In this document: in pieces, positions 35,540-49,639 of the stretch
How positions within the stretch are numbered: the first letter of the stretch is position 1
Layout: every line of letters starts with the position of its first letter
NCBI GenBank assembly: GCA_029168955.1
Contig: JAPDOI010001217.1
Coordinates: 1-64,000, forward strand
Origin: Aplectana chamaeleonis
Lineage: Eukaryota; Nematoda; Chromadorea; Rhabditida; Cosmocercidae
Reading direction: 5' to 3'
Length of the DNA: 64,000 nt
The notes under the pieces: generated by a model
The model's database searches: none
What the model saw: only the letters and a program-made list of their open reading frames with translations
What the model was told of the DNA's origin: nothing
Translations under genes and position numbers: made by a program

Positions 35540-35866
35540 TCGAATATTCGAATTTCGAATATTCGTTCGTTCGAAATAAAAAATGAACGAATTTATTCGA
35601 GATTCGTTCGTTCGAAATAAAAAATGAACGAATTTGTTCTGAATTCGTTCGTTCGAAATGAAAAATGAACGAATTTATTCGAAATTCGTTCGTTCGAAAT
35701 AAAAAATGAACGAATTTATTCGAAATTCGTTCGTTCGAAATAAGAAAAGAACGAATTTATTCGAAATTCGTTCGTTCGGAATAAAAAGTGAACGAAATTA
35801 TTCGAAATTCTTTCGTTCGAAATAAAAAATGAACGAATTTATTCGAAATTCGTTCGTTCGGTCTTT
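35540..35866. repeat. Right subterminal array, ~41-42-bp units with TTCG motifs
   Basis: Seven to eight units of the type CGAATTTATTCGAAATTCG then TTCGTTCGAAATAAAAAATGAA. It lies just inside the right terminus of the 12.2 kb element and shares the TTCGAA core, but not the full unit, with the left array. Confidence 0.88.
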
Positions 35867-35887
35867 TTTTGAAAAGTTCTCACTCTA

Positions 35888-36860
35888 GCGTCCAGCGCTT
35901 CCTTTTGGGTCTCACACACTTCCTACGGCGCGATCTTCCTCGGGTCTCACACATTTTATGCGGCGCCCCGCGCACTCTCACTCGGGTCCCGCACACTTTT
36001 TATGGCGACCGGCGCACTCCCACTTGGGTCCCGCACACTCTCTACGGCGACCGGCGCTCTCCGCACTTGGGTCCCGCACACTTTCTACGGCGGCCGGCGC
36101 ACTCTCACTCGGGTCCCGCACACTTTCTACGGCGTCCGGCGCACTCTCACTCGGGTCCCGCACACTTTCTACGGCGTCCGGCGCACTCTCACTCGGGTCC
36201 CGCACACTTTCTACGGCGTCCGGCGCACTCTCACTCGGGTCCCGCACACTTTATACGGCGTCCTGCGCACTCCCACTTAGATCCCGCCCACTTTCTACGG
36301 CGTCCTGCGCACTCCCACTTGGATCCCGCACACTTCCTACGGCGTTCGGAGCACTCCCACTTGGGTCCCGCACACTTTCTACAGCGTCCGGCGCTCTCCC
36401 ACTTGGGTCCCGCACACATTATACGGCGTCCTGCGCACTCCCACTTGGGTCCCGCACACTTTCTACGGCGGCCGGCGCACTCTCACTCGGGTTCCGCACA
36501 CTTTCTACGGCGTCCTGCGCACTCCCACTTGGATCCCGCACACTTTCTATAGCGTTCGGCGCTCTCCTACTTGGATCCCGCACACTTTCTATGGCGTCCG
36601 GCGCTCTCCCACTTGGGTCCCGCACACATTCTACGGCGTCTGGCGCACTACCATTTGGGTCCCGGTACACTTTCTACGGCGCCCTGCGCACTCCCACTTG
36701 GGTCCCGTAAACTTTCTATGGCGTTCGGCGCACTCCCACTTGGGTCCCGCACACATCCTGCGGCGTCTGGCGCACTACAATTCGGGTCCCGTACCCCTCC
36801 TATGGTGTACTGTGCATCACTTCTAAGGTCCTGCACCCTTACCCTGACGTCTTGCACACT
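35888..36860. repeat. 42-bp satellite (right part)
   Basis: About 23 units of CACTTTCTACGGCGTCCGGC followed by GCACTCTCACTCGGGTCCCG and CA. The regular part has an exact 42-bp period. Because 42 is a multiple of three, long frames stay open in several phases and on both strands (for example 35869-36552 and 35958-36710); these are artefacts. The flank left of the 12.2 kb element is the same satellite. Confidence 0.93.
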
Positions 36861-36924
36861 TTCTGAGCCCATCCCCGTTAGGTTGCCCGCCTTGAAAGTC
36901 AAGTCGAATAAACGGTCAAACAAA

Positions 36925-36998
36925 CACACAGAGAAACGTACACATACATACATACATACACACACACATGCACACACAAATTTACCAAAATATATATA
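36925..36998. repeat. Simple repeats (CATA)n and (CA)n
   Basis: CATACATACATACATACA runs into CACACACACATGCACACACA. Ordinary microsatellite. Confidence 0.9.
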
Positions 36999-36999
36999 G

Positions 37000-38965
37000 T
37001 AGGATTGATACACTGTCAGATCAGAGGCTCCCCCACGTTTCCGAGATTATTCCTGTCGTTTCTGCGTTTGGCTTACAAGCAGACGTATCCCCGAGAAGTC
37101 CGGGTCTCTGCGTAACTCTGCATGTGGCGTGCAGTCTACGTGATCGGCAGAAAATACCTATATGACGAACCACTCCGCTTCGACCGTCATATGTAAACAG
37201 TCATGCAGAGAAGAAAAAGAAAGATGAAGAGAAAGAATTTAGTCATGATAATGACATGGTGTGGTAAAGCAGACTACAGATGGGTGCTGGTTCATCTTCA
37301 ACAGATCATTGGTGTCTCACGACTTCAAATCCACCGTGACAACACCCATGAAATGTCAAAATGACAAAACCGCGTTGTATTTCAACTTGAGGGGGAGGGG
37401 AGGATGAGAGTCAAGAGATCATGTACATGACATCAAAACTCACCTCGATTTTAACGAGTAAACATAAATATGTACATCACGGCTAGTCTAAAAAAAATTC
37501 AAACAGTTTCTTTTGTGATAGAAAGCGCTCTGTTTCAAAATGCACAGATTTCTGGCCAATGTGCCGACTTCATTGTGATAAGGACTGTAAACTTAAGGTT
37601 ATCAAAAGCAAAGCGAAAAAAAAAACAGAAGGAGTCTTGCCAGCGCCTCAAAAAGTTCATTCAAGCAACGATACAGGATCCATATAGAGTTCTGAGGGCT
37701 GCGAATTCCAGCGATAATAGGGAATAAAGTGCAGCTAAAAGCTTCGTATTTGCTCTTTATACCCTATCATTATCGCAACTCGGCTCCCAGAACTTCATCT
37801 GAGCATTTATACTTTGTAACGCGTAGAAAACCTATTTCGTAGCCCAGCATGGGTTTTTATTTTCATTTTTTTCTTTTTTTCTTTTTTGTAGCTTTTTTCA
37901 ACAGCGTCCGAAATATAATGTTTTGGCGTCAAGTTGCAGTTTGCTCGAAATGGAGATTTTCGTTCTAGATGATTTTTGATCGATTCATTCTTCATCTATT
38001 TCAGGTCCATAAAATTAGCATCGAAAAGAAACTTCATCGTCCCAAAATGAATAAAATATGAAGTGCATAAAAAAGCAATCGCATTATCTAAAGGAGAAAA
38101 TTATCTCTACTGAGCGACCGGCAACGCGGATGCTGTGTGAAGACCACGGGCATTTCGAATATCAACAAATAATGGAAAAAATAGTGCGCTCTGCAGAGTT
38201 GCAGCGACAGGTGGCACGCCGCCGAGCGAGAGGTGTGGGGTGGGAACAAAACCTGACACAGCGTTGGGCACCAAGACCTCGCAGAATTGCAGCGATGCCG
38301 CCGCCGGCCACGTTGTTCTTTCATTGAGTACAACCTCCCTTATTCGACTTCAGAATTTCCTGTAACCTGTTTTTGATGCATTTTGGGTTTTATAAGTGTT
38401 TCAGGAATGGCACTCCACTTTTCGTGAAAAGTAAACAAAAAGGGAGGAAAACAAAGAAATGAGCGCAGTTGAAAAAAACTGTCACATTCGCAAAGATGTA
38501 CAGCTATGTAGAAAGATCACATTAGAATAAAAATAGAGCATCTATAGGACATCGAAACTGTAATAAATCCGGAAAATTTTACATTTTTCGAGCATGTTCC
38601 AAAAATTTTTTTCGTTTTCAATGAAATCCAGGCAGAATGCGGTGAGGCGATCGAATGCACGAAATAACCAAGAAAAAGAAATTGATTCGATCGACCGCGG
38701 CACTTCTCACCGGTGGCGGAAATTGTCCTGACCATTTCTTGCTGCTGTTCGCTGGCGGCGTCGCTGCAGGCGTTGCTCGTGTCGCGGCGGCGAATACACT
38801 GCGCGGTCACCACTTCCGCCAAACCTCGCCCGACACATCGCCGGCGTCGCCCGCTGCGTGGAGCCCCCCATTGCTCATCATTGCCCTGTCGCAGCTAATC
38901 TCGTCGCGGTGCCACTCTGCAGAGCCCTTTATTTGGCAGAATACTAATATCGCGGAGCCTCATTG
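37000..38965. other. Unassigned; CpG-rich patch at 38700-38930
   Basis: The CpG-rich patch is open on both strands. Read on the minus strand it carries ATGATGAGCAATGGGGGG (about 38883) and, in another frame, a run ending at a donor-like CACCG|GTGAGA (about 38708). A first exon of a minus-strand gene is possible, but no consistent exon could be built. A shorter related CpG-rich patch is at 38180-38320. The rest is AT-rich without features. Confidence 0.3.
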
Positions 38966-38969
38966 CAGA

Positions 38970-39152
38970 TTGAATTTTTTTTGTCAAAAGAGGCTACAAG
39001 ATCTGCAAAAGTTCGCAAAATGTGCTATGCACCAAAAGCTCACCAAGATCAAAAGTCCAAGAAGGAATTTTCACGATTTTTTCGGACCATTTCTCGGGAA
39101 ATTTCGTGAACTTTTGCAGATTTCGGAGCCTCGTTTGACAATAAAAATTTCA
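38970..39152. repeat. Foldback repeat with ~50-bp arms
   Basis: TTGTCAAAAGAGGCT…GATCTGCAAAAGTTCGC (38980-39020) is inverted at about 39105-39145 (GTGAACTTTTGCAGAT…AGCCTCGTTTGACAA). Non-coding. Confidence 0.75.
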
Positions 39153-40095
39153 AGCAATTATTATTGTATTGTAAAAGTTGTTGCAATAAAGTATCAAACG
39201 ATTACATAACCTCCATTATATTTCACGACTCGCTTCCCCTCTATCGATTTTTCTATCCTAAACTGGCGAAAGATAAGAGCTGTCAGACATCAAAATATTA
39301 GTGCGCGAAGTTTGGAAATTTTTAAAGGAAGTTTCCAAAACCTTGACGTCGGTCTATTTGCCTGCCAAATTTGAATTTTCCACTTTTCATTTTCACGATT
39401 TTGTGGTACTTTTTTCCGATTCGATTAATTTTATCTGTTTCTTGGGGAAATGAAATGGAGGTCTAGCACTTGATGCGCGAATTCCAATAAAAAACGCTAC
39501 CTTCTTATGTCAGGCAAAAAGCAAATGCTTCTCATAAATGAATAAAAACTAAATCAAAAATAGCGTACCTGTAAGAGAATGAAAATTTTATGTAGGGAAG
39601 AAACGTCAGTCAAAAGGAATAGTTGAATAGTTGTAAGGTAGAAGAAGGATTAAAGACGGAGTTGTGCTTAGCCTGGCAAATAATTTCGGCCGCTGCTGGC
39701 CACAAGCCAGCAGCAGCGGGGCGCTGATTAGCAATGAGGCGCGACATCTCGAAGTCAGGCGATTTGTTACGTGCCTTGAAATGAATCTGATTTTTCTTCC
39801 TGGTTCTTATGATCCTTTCTCTAAGGTGGGAGAACTATTCACTTTTTTCACATATAAGAAACATTGGGAAGCGCAAATTATTATCTTTTCCGAGTATTCA
39901 TCCCATTCATTCGGGAATTAAGATCATTTGTACTATTCCAAAGGTGGAAAAAACTTCTCGGGCGATAGGCCAGTTTTGGATGAGGATACTCGATGTCTCT
40001 CGCAAATAATGCCTGATTTCTCTTGAGTATTACTCGGAAACTTTCCATAATAACTTTCTAAGTAGCAACCTAAATATTTTCACGGATAGAATTGG
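39153..40095. other. Unassigned region with a small perfect hairpin
   Basis: A stem GCTGCTGGC-CACAA-GCCAGCAGC lies at 39692-39714. The rest is AT-rich with no recognisable gene or element. Confidence 0.45.
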
Positions 40096-40165
40096 AAACG
40101 ATTGAAAGATAAAATTAATAAGTGATAATAATAAGTAATAATAATAGTAATAACAATAATAATAC

Positions 40166-40253
<88 letters not shown>

Positions 40254-40271
40254 TAATAATAATAATCATAT

Positions 40272-40312
<41 letters not shown>

Positions 40313-40326
40313 GTAATAATAATATT
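40096..40326. repeat. (AAT)n microsatellite, left
   Basis: About 230 bp of AAT/ATA triplets with scattered interruptions. It flanks the left Penelope-like arm about 40 bp beyond that arm's outer end. Open frames through it encode only runs of Ile or Tyr. Confidence 0.95.
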
Positions 40327-40363
40327 CTCCATGTTCTCCCTTCTTCCAACCTCGACATCGTAT

Positions 40364-41381
40364 CTTAGATTCTTTATCGTTATGCCAAACGAGGTTTTTA
40401 GGTGGAACTTTATTAACGGCCTGACGTTTCGACTTTACGTCTTCTTCCAGAGGCCTGAAAGTGGTCCGAGATTTATTTATTCGTAAATCTGTCCACTAAG
40501 CGCCTTCCTTCCCCGACAGTTCTGGCGTACTAAAGGGAGCATCGCAGAGGTCACGGAAAGATAGGAAAGCTCACCCCGTAAGTCCACCTTTGAGCGGAAG
40601 ATGTCCGCTGCCACCGTGTTAGTATACTAGTAGACGCCACCGAGAGTTACCGCGCTTCCTCTGCATAATGATGAAACAGCAAGGAAAACATCATAACTCA
40701 CAATGTTGTACAAAGGCAAGAGGTCATTGGTTATCATGGGGCGTTCGACTCTGCTGTTCACAGCGGGTTCTTACGTGGATCCAAAACGCCTCCAACGTTT
40801 TCCTGGCCGATATTTCGCTTTCGCAGTTTCAAGATCGCACACCTTATATCATAGTCAATCCCGCTGTGATTGTCCGTTATGTCTTCCAAGCGGTTTCTTG
40901 GGTCATTACGCCTTTCCGGCTAAATGTTCCTTCAGGCGTGTCGCCAGCACTCTTCCGCTTTCCCCATAGGTTGCGTTGCATGTCTGACACTCGAGCTGGT
41001 AAATAGTGCCGACTCTGATAGCAATCACCGAGTCTTGCATAGGCAAACGATACAGTCATCTGTAATGCAGCACTGTCGTAAATTCTGTTCCTTACCAGTT
41101 GACGTTTAATGCTGTCGTTGGGGATGTTCACTAGCAACATCGTCACTGGGCTCGCATGATACACTGCTGTATAGCATCAGACACTCTGTCGGAGAAGAAT
41201 GTATGCACAGCGGAATTTTGTTTCGACCTTGAGTATCTCCGGCTTACATCATGAGCCCTACGTCCGTACCCTGGTGTTAATGTAGCCATTCATCGCCGTT
41301 ATTTCGACGCCATGCTACGTGATTCTTGCCGCTCTGCTTCGCCAGTGCACACACCTGTAACCGTATGGAACATATTAATAT
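40364..41381 (-). pseudogene. Penelope-like element fragment, left arm of an inverted pair
   Basis: The complement of this arm matches 41431-42470 over its whole length. It encodes the same GIY-YIG endonuclease region as the right arm, but several frameshifts break it (open pieces such as 40877-41164). The outer end reads …AAGAATCTAAG in the element's sense, as in the right arm. The RT part is missing from both arms. Confidence 0.85.
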
Positions 41382-41438
41382 TAACATATTAACATATTAA
41401 CATATTAACACATTAACACATTAACATATTATATTAAT

Positions 41439-42140
41439 ATGTTCCATACGGCTACAGGTGTGTGCACCGGCGAAGCAGAGCGGCAAGAATCACGTAGCAT
41501 GGCGGTCGAAATAGCAGCGATGAATGGCTACGTAACACCAGAGTACGGACGTAGGGCTCATGATGTAAGCCGGAATACTCAACGTCGAAACAAAATTCCG
41601 CTGTGCATACCATTCTTCTCCGATAGAGTGTCTGATGCTATACAGCAGTGTATCGTACGAGCCCAGTTAAATGACGATGTTGCTCTAGTGAACATCCCCA
41701 ACGACAGCATTAAACGTCAACTGGTAAGGAACAGAATTTACGACAGGTGCTGCACTACAGATGGCTGTATCGTTTGCCCCTATGCAAGACTCGGTGATTG
41801 CTATCAGGTCGGCACTATTTACCAGCTCGAGTGTCAGACATGCAACGCAACCTATATAAGGGAAAGCGGAAGAGTGCTGGCGATACGCCTGAAAGAACAT
41901 TCAGCCGGAAAAAGGCGTAATGACCCAAGAACACCGCTTGGAAGACATAGAACGGACAATCACAGCGGGGATGACTATGATATAAGGTGTACGATCTTAG
42001 CTTGCGAAAGCGAAATATCGGCCAGGAAAACGTTGGAGGCGTTTTGGATCCACGTAAAGAACCCACTAATGAACAGCAGAGTCGAACGCCCCATGATAAC
42101 CAGTGACCTCTTGCCTTTTGTACAACATTGTGAGTTATGA
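41439..42140 (+). CDS. GIY-YIG endonuclease, C-terminal part of a Penelope-like reverse transcriptase
   Basis: The frame is open for 233 codons. A cysteine-rich linker (CCTTDGCIVCPYARLGDC, residues about 103-120) precedes the nuclease. The nuclease starts YQLECQTCNATYIRESGR (about 126-144), a variant of GIY-YIG in which YIG has become YIR. The conserved Arg and His follow in AIRLKEH (about 147-153) and the catalytic Glu in LEAFWI (about 205-210). In this family the nuclease cuts target DNA for insertion by the linked RT. The RT is absent here, and the ORF's first codons lie at the spacer, so this is a truncated remnant even though open. The YIG to YIR change may reduce activity. Confidence 0.82.
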   Translation: MFHTATGVCTGEAERQESRSMAVEIAAMNGYVTPEYGRRAHDVSRNTQRRNKIPLCIPFFSDRVSDAIQQCIVRAQLNDDVALVNIPNDSIKRQLVRNRIYDRCCTTDGCIVCPYARLGDCYQVGTIYQLECQTCNATYIRESGRVLAIRLKEHSAGKRRNDPRTPLGRHRTDNHSGDDYDIRCTILACESEISARKTLEAFWIHVKNPLMNSRVERPMITSDLLPFVQHCEL

Positions 42141-42379
42141 TGTTTTCCTTGCTGTTTCATCATTATGCAGAGGAAGCGCGGTAACTCTCAGTGGCGTCTA
42201 CTAGTATACTAACACGGTGGCAGCGGACATCTTCCGCTCAAAAGGTGGACTTACGGGGTGAGCTTTCCTATCTTTCCGTGACCTCTGCGATGCTCCCTTT
42301 AGTACGCCAGAACTGTCAGGGGGAGGAGGCGCTTAGTGGGACAGATTTACGAATAAATAAATCTCGGACCACTTTTCAG

Positions 42380-42420
42380 GCCTCTGAAGAAGACGTAAAG
42401 TCGAAACGTCAGGCCGTTAA
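42380..42420 (+). ncRNA. Candidate hammerhead-like motif in the Penelope-like 3' region
   Basis: CTGAAGA (42384-42390) matches the first hammerhead core strand. It is followed by a possible stem II (GAC…GTC), then GAAA (42403-42406), and a short ACG…CGT stem. Penelope-like elements are known to carry hammerhead ribozymes. Here stem II has a bulged A and stem I pairs poorly, so it may be degenerate. The left arm has CTGGAAGA instead, which breaks the core. Confidence 0.3.
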
Positions 42421-42470
42421 TAAAGTTCCACCTAAAAACCTCGTTTGGCATAGCAGTAAAGAATCTAAGT

Positions 42471-45926
<3,456 letters not shown>

Positions 45927-47150
45927 TTGTCATTATTACAGATAAGTTACAATTTTCCTGCAAAACATATTTTTATAATTTCTCCAGTTTTCTTCACGCT
46001 ATTTTATTTTTGTTCCAAAGGATTATTTTGTTTGAATTTCATCGTCGTTTCCATTTTTTTGTTATTCCAACAGAATGAAATATTTTCTGTTGTCAGAATC
46101 CAAAACAACCCGCACCATCGAATTGTTTATAGTGGCTCATCGTGGTTCTAGGGTTGAGTGAATTATCGTGCTCCGATCACGCTGACGCATCGCGCCAAGA
46201 ACGCGCCACGGCAGCCGACCTTCGGGCGTGGATCGCGTTCTGTTCTTCTACCAACAGACATGATGGCTTTATTCATTAAAAAAAAACAGAAATCTCAAAA
46301 ATTAACTGCCCTGCGTTCCGTCCATCGCTAACTTATGACCATAATAAAATATATTCAGAGGAATGTATTAGTTCTTAGCAATCAATATAAACTAAATTTG
46401 ATAAACAACAAGAAATAAATTTTCGGATAATCATGATTCTACCCACCCCCTCCCTCCTAGACTTTCGGAATGACGTCGAGATATCACGATATGCAGTCCA
46501 AAGAACAAAAGAGCTGCATAGACGCTGGAAAAAAATTAAGGCGCTAAAAGGCATTGTACACGACGAAAACCGAATTCCAGCTTTTGCGATCAGTCGGACT
46601 TGTGGGTCATAATAATGTCACTCAGAAAGTTTGGAGTTTCAAAATCGCCTCTGGATGGAGATTCGCTCACCTCAAAAGAGCTACCTGGGTTCTGGGGGCC
46701 GACCTTGGGGTCGATCCGTTTTCACAAGGAACAAAACTCCGTGGTCGCTGCCGGCGATCGTGCGTTGACGCGTCGTAGGGCGCAATTCACACGCCACTTG
46801 ATTTCACGTTCGGCAGCGATCGAAAGCAGCTGACAGCGATTGACCCAGCAGGTTAGTAACCTTTTTTAGTTTCGTTCGAGAAAAAAGATCGCTCGTCTGA
46901 ATGGCGTCATCGGTGAATTGCTTCCAACGCTGCGCCAGGGAACGAATCGTAAAAGTGTTCCTTGCGTTCTTCGCGCGAATTTCCCAAATTGATGTTGGCG
47001 GGAACTACAAATTTGTATGAAGCTTTCTTGAAATGGGTTTTTCGTGGGAAGCTGGCGTTTCTGAGGAGGCTTTTTGCAACCTTCAGGCTTTATAGAGATA
47101 TAACAACACGAAAACATCAAAAACCCAAATATGGTTTTCATCGTGTACGA
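45927..47150. other. Unassigned region
   Basis: AT-rich to 46440, then mixed composition. GC-richer patches at 46170-46240 and 46690-46800 carry no convincing exon. No repeat termini seen. Confidence 0.4.
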
Positions 47151-47601
47151 CGCTCGTAAACGTGGTTGGGATAAAAACGGAAATAGAATGGTATGGCTCA
47201 GAACACAACGCCTACGCATTTTGAAGCGTCAAAAATGACCCACAATGACGCTACAAGATAAATAAGTTGGCCCCGCCCTTGTATCTGCCCGCCCCCTGTA
47301 TTTGCGTCATCCTCCAAAACAGAGGTTGTGGCCCATTCTCACCGTCGGCGACGTTTGAGGGTGGTAGAGTAGGTAGAATAGATGAACCAAGAACGGCGCC
47401 GGCGGGGGAAATGCCCCACCACCCGTGTTTTGGGGGAGGACGCAAATACGGGGGCGGACAGATACAGGGGGGGGAGTGGAGCCGACTTCTCACTCATGTA
47501 GCGTCTTTGTGGGTCGTTTTTCATGCTTCAAAATGCGTAGGCGTTGTGTTCTGAGCTATACTATTCTGTTTCCGTAGTTATCTCAAGCATGTTTACGAGC
47601 G
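47151..47601. repeat. Foldback element, ~200-bp arms
   Basis: The left arm starts CGCTCGTAAACGTGG and the right arm ends …CATGTTTACGAGCG. Both carry CTCAGAACACAACGCCTACG, GCATTTTGAAGC and TGTATCTG(C/T)CCGCCCCC in inverted order. The centre near 47340-47390 is unpaired. Non-coding; MITE-like. Confidence 0.85.
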
Positions 47602-47964
47602 TGTATGCTACCTTTAAGCGATGCCGTCACGATCGCACACAACATCTCATTCGACGCCAACCAATTTCATCGACGCGCCGAGTTTCCCGCCGGGAGAGTG
47701 AGAGGGTCCCCATTATGCATCGCTGGGCTCCCCAAGTCCTCCCCGCAAGGAAACTCGCATGGGGACGAGAGCTCCCCTCTCTCCCATCGGGGGAGGGGGG
47801 GGCGGTATGCATACGGCCCCTGAACGCGGCTACCAAGTTAATTGGCACGGGCAATCCAGGCCTTGCCATCTAACAGTACCTGATCACCCTACGGAACTCC
47901 TAATCTTATCGGTCAAAGCTAGCATTGCAATCGTGATTTCTTTTTACTGTCAGATATTAGAAGC
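47602..47964. other. Unassigned
   Basis: Short overlapping frames on both strands (for example 47627-47869 minus) lack any domain. G-runs near 47789-47804 are notable only for composition. Confidence 0.35.
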
Positions 47965-48257
47965 AAAAATGGTTTTTCGTACCTAGTGAAGGTTGCCCAT
48001 CTATTGCAACCACTTTGCAGTCTTTTATTACTCCGCCAAGGACGGTCCCATGCCCGCCTGCTGAAGGAGGAGAGTTGGCTCCCAACTGATGGGTCACAAA
48101 AACTAGGTGTGAAACCATGGAGTGAAAATTAAGTCTCAATAGTCAAGCTACCGCATCCGGGGGAGCCAATGCGCCAGCACTGGTGACGTGTTGGCCAACA
48201 GTCAGCGACTGATCAAACAAGAACCCGATTAGTCCCAGAGCAGAAATTGAAAACGCA

Positions 48258-48960
48258 ACATGGAATGTGAGAACGGGCCACCACAGCAAGTGAGGTCGAT
48301 TGCTGCTTCCCCTCACCGAGCTGAGGATGATTGGTTGTGGAACAACAGAGCTGTAGGTGCCGGGCAGTAATGAGATCGTGACGCTGTACAATTCTGGGAG
48401 TGATCAACGACGAGAAGGAGTCGGATTCATCCTAAACAGGCTTGCTGCACGGAGCGCAATTCAACCCGTCTCACCTCGAGTCGTCGTACTCACAATGAAA
48501 AGAGTTAAACTCCATGTCATCTGAGTCTACGCCGCGACAAAGCCAAGCTCTGATATCAGCAAGGATTGATTGTGCGGACATCTTCAAGACGTGCTCAATT
48601 CGACTCCGCAGTCAGATCTCATTGTTGTCGCAGGAGATTTCAATAAACATGTTGGCACCGAGAGAAGAGGGTAAAAAACGTAATGAGCAGGTTTGGTGTC
48701 GGCGAAATCAACGACAACGGATTACGACTTCTTTCGTTTGCCGTTCTCAACAGACTTCTGGTTGGCAACAGTCTATTCCAGCATCCACGACGGCATTATC
48801 TGATATGGAGAAATCCAGCGGGGAAAGACTCGGCAGTTTTAGACTATATGCTGGTCAATGCTTGCTACCGATCGTCCTTGAAAGATGTCCGTTCGATGAG
48901 AGGACCTCACTGCGGGTCTGACCACTATCTACTGCGCGCAGTCGTGCAACTGCGACTGCG
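48258..48960 (+). pseudogene. Endonuclease of the decayed RTE
   Basis: EEP-fold motifs TWNVRT, VVAGDFNKHVG, LDYMLVNA and GSDHYLLRAV appear in order across at least three frames. The family nicks target DNA. No intact frame remains. Confidence 0.82.
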
Positions 48961-49639
48961 GAGATCGAGGCGTGGGCTCACTCGAATCACGAAGTTAGAC
49001 TGGCTTTGCCTTGCCGAACCCGGTACAAAAGAGGAGTTCCAATTCTTTAGCTGCTCTAGATGCTGCACCAACGATCGATAAGCTAGAAAAACAAACACTA
49101 GTTATCATACTGAACTGCGCAATGCCGCTCTACCCTCCTGTTCGTTACCGAACGCGGCTATGGAAATTCAGCTACGTTTCATCGAATGAATCCCTGCAGC
49201 TAGCGGACGGAGAAAAGCGAAGCTATCGAAGTGCATTCGGTATCACCACCTCAGCTTAGAGCTTCGAAAAAAGTTAAGGGCCGAAAGAGAAGCGTATTGG
49301 GATAACGTAGCCTATGAGCTCAAGGAGGCAGCATGCAGAGGCGAGTACAATACACTACATCGTACTCTGAAACGCTTGAGTAGAAGGAATAGAGGGAAGA
49401 AACGAGCTGGAGAAAACAAAAGGAACGTAGATGGTACATTCTTGCGATCCACACTTGAGTGTCTTCAGCAATGGAAAAAGTTCTTCAGCGAGTTCCATAA
49501 TCCGCCACAGGAACTACCGTGTTGGAATACCTCAAGAACTAATGGTAGACACTGATCACACCATTGATGAAATAGGGTTCGTCATCAAGTCACTCAGAAA
49601 CGGTAGAGCACCAGGAACAGACAACGTGACTGATGAGGC

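Larger units (their letters stand above)
23654..35887. mobile_element. 12.2 kb region bounded by hAT-like inverted termini and an 8-bp duplication
   Basis: The left end is TAGAGTGAGGATCG at 23654 and the right end is its inverted partner CTCACTCTA at 35879-35887. GCGTCCAG flanks both sides (23646-23653 and 35888-35895), and both outer flanks are the same 42-bp satellite. Just inside each end is a ~300-bp tandem array rich in TTCGAAT motifs. No transposase was recognised inside. The interior holds a foldback, a 3.7 kb hAT element, satellites and a hairpin-ended module, so it is either a large non-autonomous element swollen by nested insertions or a composite. Confidence 0.65.
41431..42470 (+). 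mobile_element. Penelope-like element fragment, right arm of an inverted pair
   Basis: About 1.04 kb, head to head with the left arm across a 49-bp AT-rich spacer of ACATATTA-type repeats (41382-41430). It carries the GIY-YIG ORF (41439-42140), about 330 bp of 3' sequence, and ends at GAATCTAAG just before (AAT)n. Inverted, 5'-truncated copies are common in Penelope-like elements. Confidence 0.85.

Noticed and set aside
35869..36710. Open frames of 227 and 250 codons, plus long minus-strand frames
   Set aside because: They lie in a 42-bp satellite. As 42 is divisible by three, any phase without a stop in one unit stays open; no gene is supported.
37525..37535. CTGTTTCA, the nematode piRNA (21U) upstream motif, also near 42150 and 16207
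   Set aside because: About two hits per strand pair are expected by chance in 64 kb, and one lies in a repeat.
38650..39209. 184-codon plus frame
   Set aside because: It runs through a CpG-rich patch and then a foldback repeat; the product has no domain and the minus strand is equally open.
40030..40332. Frame encoding poly-isoleucine/tyrosine, also at 42347-42914
   Set aside because: Translation of (AAT)n microsatellite.
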